From: Marinobacterium mangrovicola | GTDB lineage: Bacteria; Pseudomonadota; Gammaproteobacteria; Pseudomonadales; Balneatricaceae | Direction of reading: 5' to 3' | NCBI RefSeq assembly: GCF_004339595.1 | Contig: NZ_SMFU01000012.1 | Location: 62,001-126,000 of the forward strand | DNA: 64,000 bases | Part shown: positions 7,985 to 15,792 of the stretch, piece after piece | Layout of the letters: each line of letters starts with the position of its first letter | How positions within the stretch are numbered: position 1 is the first letter of the stretch | Notes under the pieces: generated by a model | The model's database searches: none | What the model saw: only the letters and a program-made list of their open reading frames with translations | Told to the model about the DNA's origin: nothing | Translations under genes and position numbers: made by a program

Positions 7985-9448
7985 TCAAGCCTGCACAGCG
8001 CCGAGCACCTCTTCGAGGCTGCTCTCGCCGGCGGCCAGCCGCGCCAGTGCGGTTTCCACCAGGCTTTGGCGACGGCCCTGGAGAAACTTCTCCAACGCGG
8101 TTTCACTGGCGCCGCAGTGGATAAGATCGGCCAGCTCTGAATCCACGCGGATAAATTCATACAGGCCGATCCGGCCCTTGTAGCCGCTGCCCTGGCAGGC
8201 ATCGCAGCCCACGGCCACCGGCAGCTGTTCCAGCCTGTCGAGGCCCGGCAGCAGCTCGGTTTCGGCGGCGCTGGGCACGCGCCAGTCATGGCACTCTGGG
8301 CAGAGCCTGCGCACCAGCCGCTGGGCCATTACGCCCTTCAGGGTCGAAGCCAACAGAAACGGCTCCAGCCCCATATCCAGCAGGCGGGTGATCGCACCCA
8401 CGGCGCTGTTGGTATGCAGGGTCGACAGCACCAGGTGGCCGGTAAGGCTCGCCTGCACCGCGATACTGGCGGTCTCCTGGTCACGGACCTCACCGATCAT
8501 GATCACGTCCGGGTCCTGGCGCAGGATGGCGCGCAGGCCACTGGCGAAAGTCATGCCGGCACGGGGGTTGAGCGGGGTCTGGCCGATACCGGGGATGGCG
8601 TATTCCACCGGGTCTTCGACGGTGAGGATGTTGCGCTGACCGTCATTGAGCTCATTCAGGCAGCTGTACAGCGTGGTGGTTTTACCCGAGCCGGTGGGCC
8701 CGGTGCTTAGCAAGATGCCGTTCGGCTGCGCCAGGGTTCGCTGCAGCGACTGCAGCACCTGCTCCGGCATACCCAGGTGATCCAGCGACAGCCGCGCCGC
8801 CTGCTTGTCGAGCACTCGCATCACCACCCGTTCACCGTGGATACCGGGCAGGGTCGATACGCGGATATCGATCTCACGGCCACCGGCACGCAGGCGGATA
8901 CGGCCATCCTGAGGGGTACGCTTCTCGGCGATATCGAGCTGCGCCATCACCTTGATACAGGAGACCAGCATCGACGCCAGCGCACGCGGCGGCTGCAGCA
9001 CCTCGCGCAGGCGGCCATCGATACGAAAACGCACCCGGATCGCATCCTCGAAGGTTTCCACGTGCAGGTCCGAGGCGCCGAGGCGGATCGCTTCGGCAAA
9101 CAGGCCGTTAATCAGGCGGATCACCGGCGCTTCGTTCTCGCTGTCGAGCAGGTCGCCACTGGTGGGCAGATCCTGCATCAGGCTGTTCAGATCCACCTGA
9201 TCGGCGAGGCCATCGAGCAGGGCGGCGGCATCGCCGTGGCGGCTTTCATAGACCGCGGTCAGGCGCGCATCGAAGGTCTCGCGATCTAGCCACTCCAGCC
9301 TGGACGGCAAACCCTTGGTACGCTGCAGCTCCTGCAGTGTGACCGGGTCAAACTCCGGGCTGCAGAACAGCTGCTCTTCACCGTTTTCGCGGATCAGACA
9401 AAGGCCCGAACGGCGCGCGACGCGGTAATTCAACAGCGCCTCGATCAC
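7985..9448 (-). CDS. gspE: Type II secretion ATPase GspE
   Basis: 487 residues. Walker A GPTGSGKTT is at 250-258, with Asp box and Walker B in the segment LRQDPDVIMIGEVRD and a His box TGHLVLSTLHTNSA. The C-terminal zinc-binding tetracysteine (CPEC ... CDAC) is characteristic of GspE. It hydrolyses ATP at the inner face of the membrane to power pseudopilus extension. It overlaps the gspD stop by four bases. Confidence 0.97.
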   Translation of the reverse strand: MIEALLNYRVARRSGLCLIRENGEEQLFCSPEFDPVTLQELQRTKGLPSRLEWLDRETFDARLTAVYESRHGDAAALLDGLADQVDLNSLMQDLPTSGDLLDSENEAPVIRLINGLFAEAIRLGASDLHVETFEDAIRVRFRIDGRLREVLQPPRALASMLVSCIKVMAQLDIAEKRTPQDGRIRLRAGGREIDIRVSTLPGIHGERVVMRVLDKQAARLSLDHLGMPEQVLQSLQRTLAQPNGILLSTGPTGSGKTTTLYSCLNELNDGQRNILTVEDPVEYAIPGIGQTPLNPRAGMTFASGLRAILRQDPDVIMIGEVRDQETASIAVQASLTGHLVLSTLHTNSAVGAITRLLDMGLEPFLLASTLKGVMAQRLVRRLCPECHDWRVPSAAETELLPGLDRLEQLPVAVGCDACQGSGYKGRIGLYEFIRVDSELADLIHCGASETALEKFLQGRRQSLVETALARLAAGESSLEEVLGAVQA

Positions 9449-11199
9449 ATCCAGCCCTCCAGCCGCGCCCGCGAGGAGGGGAACAGCTGACGCCAGGCCA
9501 GGTCCTGGGATTCATCTTCAGCTTCGCCGCGACGCTCACGCTGCTGCTTAAGCTCCTTATGGATATCGCGGTATTTCTGCTGGCTGAGCTGCTCCAGCTG
9601 TGCCGGATCGCGGACGATTTTCGGCCGGATAAACACCAGCAGATGCTGCTTGGCGTGGCTTTCGCCGTCGGAACGGAACAGCGGACCGACGCCGGGCAGA
9701 TCGCCCAGCAGCGGCACCTTCTGCTGGCTGTTCTGGCGCTCGTCGCTGATCAGGCCGCCGAGCACCACCATGCCCTGGTCATCCACCATGGCGCTGGTGC
9801 GGATCTCGCGCTTGTTGGTCACCACATCACTGGCGCTGGCATCATCGGAGATCGATGAAACCTCCTGCACGATATCCAGGCGCACCGAATTACCGGCGCT
9901 GATCTGCGGCTTCAGCGTCAGCTTGATACCCACATCCTTACGCTCGATGGTCTGGTAGGGGTTGGCGTTGTTCTGCGTCACCGAGCCGGTCACAAACGGC
10001 ACCTCCTGACCCACCAGGATCGACGCCTCGGCGTTATCCAGGGTCAGCAGAGTCGGGGTGGAGAGCAGGTTAAAGCCACTCTCGGTCTGCAGCGCGTTGA
10101 GCAGCGCGGCAAAGCTGAAACCGCTGCCGATGCGACCAACACCGGCGGTCAGTCCTTCCAGGCCGCCGAGTAGCTCACCAAGGCTGGCATCGTCACCGCT
10201 GGCCGCCGCGGCGCCAATCGCATTGAGGCTGGTGGTGTTGCTGAAGTTGGTACCGGCCAGCGGCACGTTGCCGCCGGAGCCATCCCAGAACAGCCACTGC
10301 ACACCAAGCTGGCTGGCGCGGGAATCGGAGATCTCGGCAATGATGGTTTCCACCACCACCTGGGCGCGGCGGATATCGAGGCGGTCGATAATCCGTTTGT
10401 AGGCGAGCAGATCCTCCTCGGCGCCCACCAGCACGATCGCGTTGGTGCCCTCATCCGCCTCCAACCGCACATTCTGTCTGACCGATACAGAAGAGACCGT
10501 GGCCGCCGCGTCACGCTCGGCAGCGCCCATATCGAGCTTGTTCAAAACCTCGACCACCTCGGAGGCGTTGGCGTGCTGCAGGTAAATTACCTCGCTGGTG
10601 ACATCCGGGTTCCCCGGCCGATCCAGCTGCGCCAGCAGGGCGTCGATACGGTTCAGGTTGCTGCGCCAGTCGGTCACCACCAGGCGGTTGCTGGAGGGCA
10701 CAGGCGTAATGACCCCGACCTGCGGATCGATCAACGGCTTCAGCGTCGCCATCAGTTCGGCACTGTCGGCGCCGCGCAGCTCATAGACCCGGGTCAGCAT
10801 CTGTTCGCCGGCGGCTGTGGCCGACATGCCCTGAGACTCCACCGGCAGCGGCTCCAGACGCGCGGCCTGATCCGGCAGCAGTTTGGTCTTGCCGTTGCCC
10901 AGATCTACGGCGGCGATGCCCTGGGTACGCAGCTGCGACAGGAAGACGGCGTAAACCTCGTCGGCACTGAGCGCCTCGGTACTGCTCAGGTTGACCTTAC
11001 CCTGCACCCGCGGATCGATGATGAAGGTGCGGCCGGTGATACGGCCCACGCTGCTGATCACCTCGGTCAGTTCGGTATTGTCGAAGTTGATCTCGTAGCG
11101 TGTCTGGGCAGAGACGCCCAGCGGCAGTGTCAACAATGCCGCCAGCAGCATTCCCTGCCAGCCAGATGCCAGTTTGCAGTGGTCGTTTCGCGTATTCAT
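9445..11199 (-). CDS. gspD: Type II secretion secretin GspD
   Basis: 584 residues: a signal peptide (residues 1-31, cut near GVSA|QTRYE), an N0 domain (RYEINFDNTELTEVISSVGRITGRTFIIDP), N1-N3 repeats, and the secretin core with VPFVTGSVT, LKPQISAGNSVRLDI, VVLGGLISDE and VPLLGDLPGVGPLF. It forms the outer-membrane channel. It is somewhat shorter than classic GspD, with a basic Glu/Arg-rich tail. No pilotin (gspS) gene is nearby. Confidence 0.97.
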   Translation of the reverse strand: MNTRNDHCKLASGWQGMLLAALLTLPLGVSAQTRYEINFDNTELTEVISSVGRITGRTFIIDPRVQGKVNLSSTEALSADEVYAVFLSQLRTQGIAAVDLGNGKTKLLPDQAARLEPLPVESQGMSATAAGEQMLTRVYELRGADSAELMATLKPLIDPQVGVITPVPSSNRLVVTDWRSNLNRIDALLAQLDRPGNPDVTSEVIYLQHANASEVVEVLNKLDMGAAERDAAATVSSVSVRQNVRLEADEGTNAIVLVGAEEDLLAYKRIIDRLDIRRAQVVVETIIAEISDSRASQLGVQWLFWDGSGGNVPLAGTNFSNTTSLNAIGAAAASGDDASLGELLGGLEGLTAGVGRIGSGFSFAALLNALQTESGFNLLSTPTLLTLDNAEASILVGQEVPFVTGSVTQNNANPYQTIERKDVGIKLTLKPQISAGNSVRLDIVQEVSSISDDASASDVVTNKREIRTSAMVDDQGMVVLGGLISDERQNSQQKVPLLGDLPGVGPLFRSDGESHAKQHLLVFIRPKIVRDPAQLEQLSQQKYRDIHKELKQQRERRGEAEDESQDLAWRQLFPSSRARLEGWM

Positions 11200-11202
11200 T
11201 CT

Positions 11203-11664
11203 CTATCCATCCAGCCTGCGTACGCCTGCCAGGGGCTGCAACTGCGGCCAGGCGAAACGTTCGAGTCGTCCGTTGTTGTCGATAATCAGCCCCTGGCTGT
11301 CGATCCGCTCCAGGCGGATACCCGGCGCCAGCCGGTCTCCCTGTCCCAGCACCAGTCGCTCATTGCCATAGCCCAGCACGACGATGCTCTGCGCCAGCTG
11401 CTGCTCGCGCAGCTGTCCCAGCCAGCGCAGCGGCAACTGGGTCGGTGGCAGCGTATCGGAAGGGGGCTTGCGGCTAAGATCGCGGGGTTGCCAGTGCTCA
11501 ACCAGCAGAGACTGGGTGAGTAGAGGTGAGGTCGGTTGAAAAGAGGCATGAGGTCCTTGCAGCTCGGCATCCGGCGAGTGCCAAAATGCCAATACCGTCT
11601 GCGCCAGTAGCCAACCGCTTAGCAGGCAGAGCAGCAGCTGCAGCAGCCCTATCGCCAGTTTCAC
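11203..11664 (-). CDS. gspC: Type II secretion protein GspC, short form lacking a PDZ domain
   Basis: 153 residues. A membrane helix (LAIGLLQLLLCLLSGWLLAQTVLAFW, residues about 3-28) is followed by a linker and a homology-region domain (LPLRWLGQLREQQLAQSIVVLGYGNERLVLGQGDRLAPGIRLERIDSQGLIIDNNGR) that contacts secretin N0. Classic GspC is about 270-300 residues and ends with a PDZ or coiled-coil domain; here the protein stops soon after the HR domain. It overlaps the upstream lipoprotein gene by four bases and lies 3 bp before gspD. Confidence 0.85.
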   Translation of the reverse strand: MKLAIGLLQLLLCLLSGWLLAQTVLAFWHSPDAELQGPHASFQPTSPLLTQSLLVEHWQPRDLSRKPPSDTLPPTQLPLRWLGQLREQQLAQSIVVLGYGNERLVLGQGDRLAPGIRLERIDSQGLIIDNNGRLERFAWPQLQPLAGVRRLDG

Positions 11665-13412
11665 GCCGGGCCTCCGGCTGCCGTCGGCCAGCCCGGATGC
11701 CCCTCAACAAACTGCACCTGGGGACGAGCTAACGTCTGCAGCGTCCAGCTCTCGGGACGGCCGCGCAGATACTGCTCCAGCCTCTGCCATAGCGGTTCTC
11801 CATCGCCGCCGTTGCCCCGGGCGAGGGTTCTGCAGTTCATGCGGCCATCCAGCCCCAGCGCCGGCGCCTTGTCGCGCCAGTGCAGCTGATGAATACGACG
11901 GCCACGGCCATAGTCGAAGCGGTAATCGAAATCCAGAATACGGGGCAGGTCTTCGGAGGTATCCAGCAGCAGCGGCTCGGCGAACAGCTGCCCGGCGCTC
12001 TGTTCCAGCAGTTGTTCCAGGCCATCTATATCGGCCTCAAACTCCACTACGCGCGCCTCGGCACTGGCACTGAGCATCAGCAGATGTTCCCGACGTATCC
12101 AGTCTCCCGCCGCCAGCGGCACCTCATAGCGCAAGCCCGGCAGCACGGCCGTGCCGGCATAATCCTGACCCTGCTCTTCATGGATCAGAGCCTCATGGAT
12201 CAGCTGATCCCAGCTGCCGCCGAACAGATCGCTACGGCGCAGTTGCGCCGGAGCCCTGGCGACGGGCTGATCGAGCCAAGCTGCATGCAGCGCACGCTGT
12301 TGATCCAGGCGCTGCTGCAACATTGACTGCTGTTCGCGCCCGACGGAGTCCAGCTTTTCCGCCAGCGCCGGCAGATAATCGGCCTGGAACTGCCAGCCTT
12401 CTGCAGCACCGACGATACGGATGCGGAACAGCCCGGTGCCACCTGAGCCGGGCAGGCACACCGGCGCACGGCCGGGTTCGCCAACCAGCTGCGGCCAGAG
12501 CGTCTGTCCGCGGGCAGCCAGGATCAGATCCACCCCATTCAGGCGCTGCGACAGCCAGAGCGCCGGGCCAGTGCCGGTATCAGCCAGCAGAATCACCAGA
12601 CCCGCCTCGCGACGCGCCAGTTGCACCTGCTGACTGAGGCTTTCGAACCACTCTTTCAGGGAACGTTGCTCATCCAATGCATAGGGGTCGGTGGCGGCCA
12701 CCACGGCGATATCGATGCCTCCACGCTGCAGCAGTTGGTAGGGTTTGATACCGAGGGCCGAGCGGGCGCTGTCATCCAGCGCCCCGGCCAGTGTCTGAAT
12801 ACCGGCGCGCTGCGCCTGGGCATAAAGTTGCGCGGCGCGGTCCGGCCAGAGGCTGCGCTCTTCGCTGCTGACGCGGATCTCGCTACCCAGCAGGCTGCTG
12901 CCCTGAACGCCGCTTTCACCCTGGGTCAGGTAAGCCAGTCCGCTGCCGTTCCAGCACTGGCCGTTTTCCAGGGTCAGGGTTTGCACGCCACGGCTGTCGG
13001 CCTCACGGCGCAGCTGATCCAGCAGTGCGCCCAGGCAGGCATAACCGCCAACCTGAACCTGAGACTTCGCCTGAGCACCCGCGTCGAACCAGTCGACTAC
13101 ATGCGTATCTGCATCCGCTAACTGCGAGCGGGCTGCTTTGCCGGTAAGCCAGGGCGCCTGGCCCTGACACGACGGCGGCCCCAGCCGCAGAGCCGGCAGG
13201 GCCGGTAGCCTTTCAGCGCGCGTATCCAGGGTATCGGCTAAATAAAGCAGCTCCAGCTCGGCCCCCGCGTTGACGGAGTCTGAAGCGGTTGCTGCACTGG
13301 GGGATATTTCCTGGCGGGCCGCGCAGCCTGCCAGGGCGGGAACGGCCATGCCGGCACCCAGCCAGTGCAGTAATCGGCGCCGTGTACGGTTGTAAATCAA
13401 AGGTCTTTCCAC
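11661..13412 (-). CDS. Tat-exported SoxB/5'-nucleotidase-like lipoprotein with lost metal-binding motifs (probable pseudoenzyme)
   Basis: 583 residues. The N-terminus has a twin-arginine motif (TRRRLLHWLGAG, residues 10-21) and a lipobox LAGC with Cys30, so it is probably a Tat-exported lipoprotein. The rest follows the SoxB / 5'-nucleotidase metallophosphoesterase plan from memory: the equivalent of ITDTHA is LADTLD (58-63), GGDTWQGS is NGQCWNGS (150-157), GHWEF becomes SSEER (182-186), SHNG becomes ADTG (277-280), and GGHTHD becomes AARGQT (299-304). The C-terminal LDFDYRFDYGRGRRIHQLHW and VEGHPGW keep the nucleotidase domain pattern. The His, Asp and Asn ligands of the di-metal centre are therefore replaced at each site. 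It is first in the T2SS operon, four bases overlapping gspC, under a candidate Pho box. Function unknown; a substrate-binding or secreton-associated role is inference. Confidence 0.65.
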   Translation of the reverse strand: MERPLIYNRTRRRLLHWLGAGMAVPALAGCAARQEISPSAATASDSVNAGAELELLYLADTLDTRAERLPALPALRLGPPSCQGQAPWLTGKAARSQLADADTHVVDWFDAGAQAKSQVQVGGYACLGALLDQLRREADSRGVQTLTLENGQCWNGSGLAYLTQGESGVQGSSLLGSEIRVSSEERSLWPDRAAQLYAQAQRAGIQTLAGALDDSARSALGIKPYQLLQRGGIDIAVVAATDPYALDEQRSLKEWFESLSQQVQLARREAGLVILLADTGTGPALWLSQRLNGVDLILAARGQTLWPQLVGEPGRAPVCLPGSGGTGLFRIRIVGAAEGWQFQADYLPALAEKLDSVGREQQSMLQQRLDQQRALHAAWLDQPVARAPAQLRRSDLFGGSWDQLIHEALIHEEQGQDYAGTAVLPGLRYEVPLAAGDWIRREHLLMLSASAEARVVEFEADIDGLEQLLEQSAGQLFAEPLLLDTSEDLPRILDFDYRFDYGRGRRIHQLHWRDKAPALGLDGRMNCRTLARGNGGDGEPLWQRLEQYLRGRPESWTLQTLARPQVQFVEGHPGWPTAAGGPA

Positions 13413-13452
13413 AACTCAAAATCACGAAGGCAAAGGATTCTAAGAGCGAAAG

Positions 13453-13470
13453 ATGGCGGAGTGATTACAA
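13453..13470 (-). promoter_or_regulatory. Candidate Pho box upstream of the T2SS operon
   Basis: On the minus strand two 7-mers, TTGTAAT and CCGCCAT, each match CTGTCAT at 5/7 and are separated by exactly 4 bp, the PhoB box layout. It ends 41 bp before the start codon of the operon's first gene. A 10/14 match arises a few times per 10 kb per strand by chance, so the weight comes from finding one before each of the three related units. Confidence 0.4.
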
Positions 13471-13520
13471 CGCCTCAGATCACAGACAAGCAACAGAAAC
13501 GAAATAAAACAGAGACATAA

Positions 13521-13538
13521 CAGTCAAATTTCCATCAT
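13521..13538 (+). promoter_or_regulatory. Candidate Pho box upstream of phoX
   Basis: CAGTCAA and CCATCAT, each 5/7 to CTGTCAT, are separated by AT-rich ATTT (4 bp), and a further TTGTCCT follows. It lies 75 bp before the phoX ATG. PhoX-family phosphatases are typical PhoB targets. Confidence 0.5.
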
Positions 13539-13612
13539 GTTTTGTCCTTAAGATTGCGGCCTTTCGAACCCCCCGGGGTACTTTCAATCCTGTCAAAGAG
13601 AGCCTGAATTTC

Positions 13613-15643
13613 ATGAGTAAATTCACTACCACCGACACTGTTCACAACCACAGCGACAACCAGCCCTTCAGCTCCGTGCTGGAGAAAAACCTGTCTCGTC
13701 GTACCGTGATGCGCGGCGGTCTGGGTACCGCTATCGCCCTTCTGTCCGGCCTGACCCTGAGCGGTTGTAACAGCGATGATGATGACGACGATAACAACGT
13801 CAGTGAAGAAACTCTGGAAAGCATCAAGCTGGCGTTTGAGTCCATCGCCGGCTCCAAAACCGATGGCTGTGCAGTCGCTGCTGGCTACACCGCCTCTGTT
13901 CTGGCTCCCTGGGGTACGCCGCTGAACGGCAACGCTGAAGCCTGGAAAAACGACGGTACCAACACCTTCACCGACCAGCTGAACAGCATGGGCATGCACC
14001 ACGACGGCATGCACTTCTTCCCGATCGATGGCAGCGCTGACGACGGCCTGCTGGTGATCAACCACGAATATATCGATCAGGGCGCACTGCACCCGGCTGG
14101 CGCTACCACCGATGCCAGCGGTAACCGCCCGGTCGACGAAGTACGCAAAGAGATCTACGCCCACGGTGTCGCTGTCGTTCGCATCCAGCGCAGCAACGGT
14201 GTCTGGTCTGTAGTCGACAGCGATCCGCTGAACCGTCGTTTCACATCCGACTCTGTTATGGATATCGCTGGCCCGATGGCTGGCACCGACCACCTGGTGA
14301 CTCCGTTCTCCCTGAACGCTACCCAGACCCGCGGCACCAACAACAACTGCGGTAACGGTTACACTCCCTGGGGTACTTACCTGACCTGCGAAGAGAACTG
14401 GCCGGGCTACTTCGTCAACACCGCGCCCCTGACCGAAGAACAGGCTCGTATCGGCCTGAGCACTGGCGGTACCCGCTACGGCTGGGATACTGCGGCAGGC
14501 GATGCAACCGAAGTGGAAAACGAGTTCGGTCGCTGGAACGTCACCCCGACCGGCGCCGATGCCACCCAGGACTACCGCAACGAAGCCAGCACCTTCGGCT
14601 ACATCGTTGAGATCGACCCGTTCGACGCCAGCACCCGCGCCGTTAAGCGCACCGCGCTGGGCCGCTTCCGTCACGAAGGCTGCTGGCCGGGCAAACTGGA
14701 AGAGGGCAAGCCGGTGGTGTTCTACTCCGGTGATGACTCCCGCTTCGAGTACATCTACAAGTTCGTCTCCACCGCTCTGTGGGATCCGGCTGATGCCAAC
14801 CCGAGCGATCGTCTGGCGACCGGTGCCAAATACATGGACGAAGGTACCCTGTACGTTGCCCGCTTCGACGAAGACGGCACCGGCGTATGGATGCCGCTGA
14901 CCCCCGAAAGCGTTGCCCAGGATGGCCGCACTCTGGGTTCTATCTTCGGCGACCTGCCGAGCATCATCCTCAACACCCGTGGTGCTGCGGATGTCCTGGG
15001 CGCTACCCCGATGGACCGTCCGGAATGGTGTGCCGTAAGCCCGCTCAACGGCGACGTTTACTTCACCCTGACCAACAACACCCGTCGTACCGAAGCTAAC
15101 GCTGCTAACCCGCGTATCGACAACGAATACGGCCACATCATCCGCTGGACCGAAGCTGACGACATGTCCGGCTTCGAGTGGGATATCTTCGTATTCGGTT
15201 CCAACGATTCTGCCGATGCCGACACCAACCTGTCCGGCCTGACCGATCTGAACGAGTTCGCCAGCCCTGACGGCCTGGGCTTCGACAGCCGCGGTATCCT
15301 GTGGATCGAGACCGACAACGGTTCCGACGTTGCTGACGACACCAACGACCAGGTTCTGGCCGTGGTACCGTCCAACGTTGTCGACGCTGACGGCAACCAG
15401 ACCGTTATCAGCGCCGAAAACCAGGAGATGCTGAAGCGCTTCTTCGTCGGCCCGAACGGCTGTGAAGTAACTGGCCTGGCGTTCAACGCAGATAACACTG
15501 CGATGTTCGTTAACATCCAGCACCCGGGTAACTGGCCGTACTCTGACGATGCCACCGAAGTCACTCCGGACGGCACCACCGTGCGCCCGCGTGCTTCCAC
15601 CGTGGTCATCCAGAAAGAAGATGGCGGTCCGATCGGCGTCTAA
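13613..15643 (+). CDS. phoX: PhoX-family alkaline phosphatase (DUF839), Tat lipoprotein
   Basis: 676 residues. The N-terminus has LSRRTVMRGGLGT (twin arginine at 29-30), a hydrophobic segment and a lipobox LSGC (Cys52) followed by six consecutive Asp (55-60), so it should leave by Tat and be lipidated. The body matches the PhoX family (GYTASVLAPWGTPL, GLLVINHEYID, GTYLTCEENWPGYF, RHEGCWPG, FYSGDDSRFEYIYKFVS, DGLGFDSRGILWIETDN). These calcium/iron enzymes release phosphate from phosphomonoesters. It sits alone between the T2SS operon and the stray gspK, with its own candidate Pho box and terminator. Its codon use is noticeably uniform, as in highly expressed genes. Confidence 0.92.
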   Translation: MSKFTTTDTVHNHSDNQPFSSVLEKNLSRRTVMRGGLGTAIALLSGLTLSGCNSDDDDDDNNVSEETLESIKLAFESIAGSKTDGCAVAAGYTASVLAPWGTPLNGNAEAWKNDGTNTFTDQLNSMGMHHDGMHFFPIDGSADDGLLVINHEYIDQGALHPAGATTDASGNRPVDEVRKEIYAHGVAVVRIQRSNGVWSVVDSDPLNRRFTSDSVMDIAGPMAGTDHLVTPFSLNATQTRGTNNNCGNGYTPWGTYLTCEENWPGYFVNTAPLTEEQARIGLSTGGTRYGWDTAAGDATEVENEFGRWNVTPTGADATQDYRNEASTFGYIVEIDPFDASTRAVKRTALGRFRHEGCWPGKLEEGKPVVFYSGDDSRFEYIYKFVSTALWDPADANPSDRLATGAKYMDEGTLYVARFDEDGTGVWMPLTPESVAQDGRTLGSIFGDLPSIILNTRGAADVLGATPMDRPEWCAVSPLNGDVYFTLTNNTRRTEANAANPRIDNEYGHIIRWTEADDMSGFEWDIFVFGSNDSADADTNLSGLTDLNEFASPDGLGFDSRGILWIETDNGSDVADDTNDQVLAVVPSNVVDADGNQTVISAENQEMLKRFFVGPNGCEVTGLAFNADNTAMFVNIQHPGNWPYSDDATEVTPDGTTVRPRASTVVIQKEDGGPIGV

Positions 15644-15660
15644 GCCTTAAAGGAAACGCA

Positions 15661-15689
15661 AAAGGGGATGCTTCGGCATCCCCTTTTTT
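15661..15689 (+). terminator. Rho-independent terminator after phoX
   Basis: GGGGATG, loop CTTCGG, CATCCCC, then TTTTTT: a strong intrinsic terminator 18 bp after the phoX stop. Confidence 0.9.
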
Positions 15690-15792
15690 GTGGCTGAAAT
15701 ACAGCTAGCCGATCTGTTTCTCATCAAGGCTTAAGACCGATGAGTGAACTGATTCCGGCCTGAGTCATACTCCTCGACTGGCTGACCAGCCT

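Noticed and set aside
13535..15523. A 662-codon open frame antisense to phoX
   Set aside because: It mirrors a real gene with strong codon bias (GC-rich third positions keep the opposite frame open), has low-complexity Val/Gly/Asp composition and no recognisable motif, while phoX on the other strand is certain.
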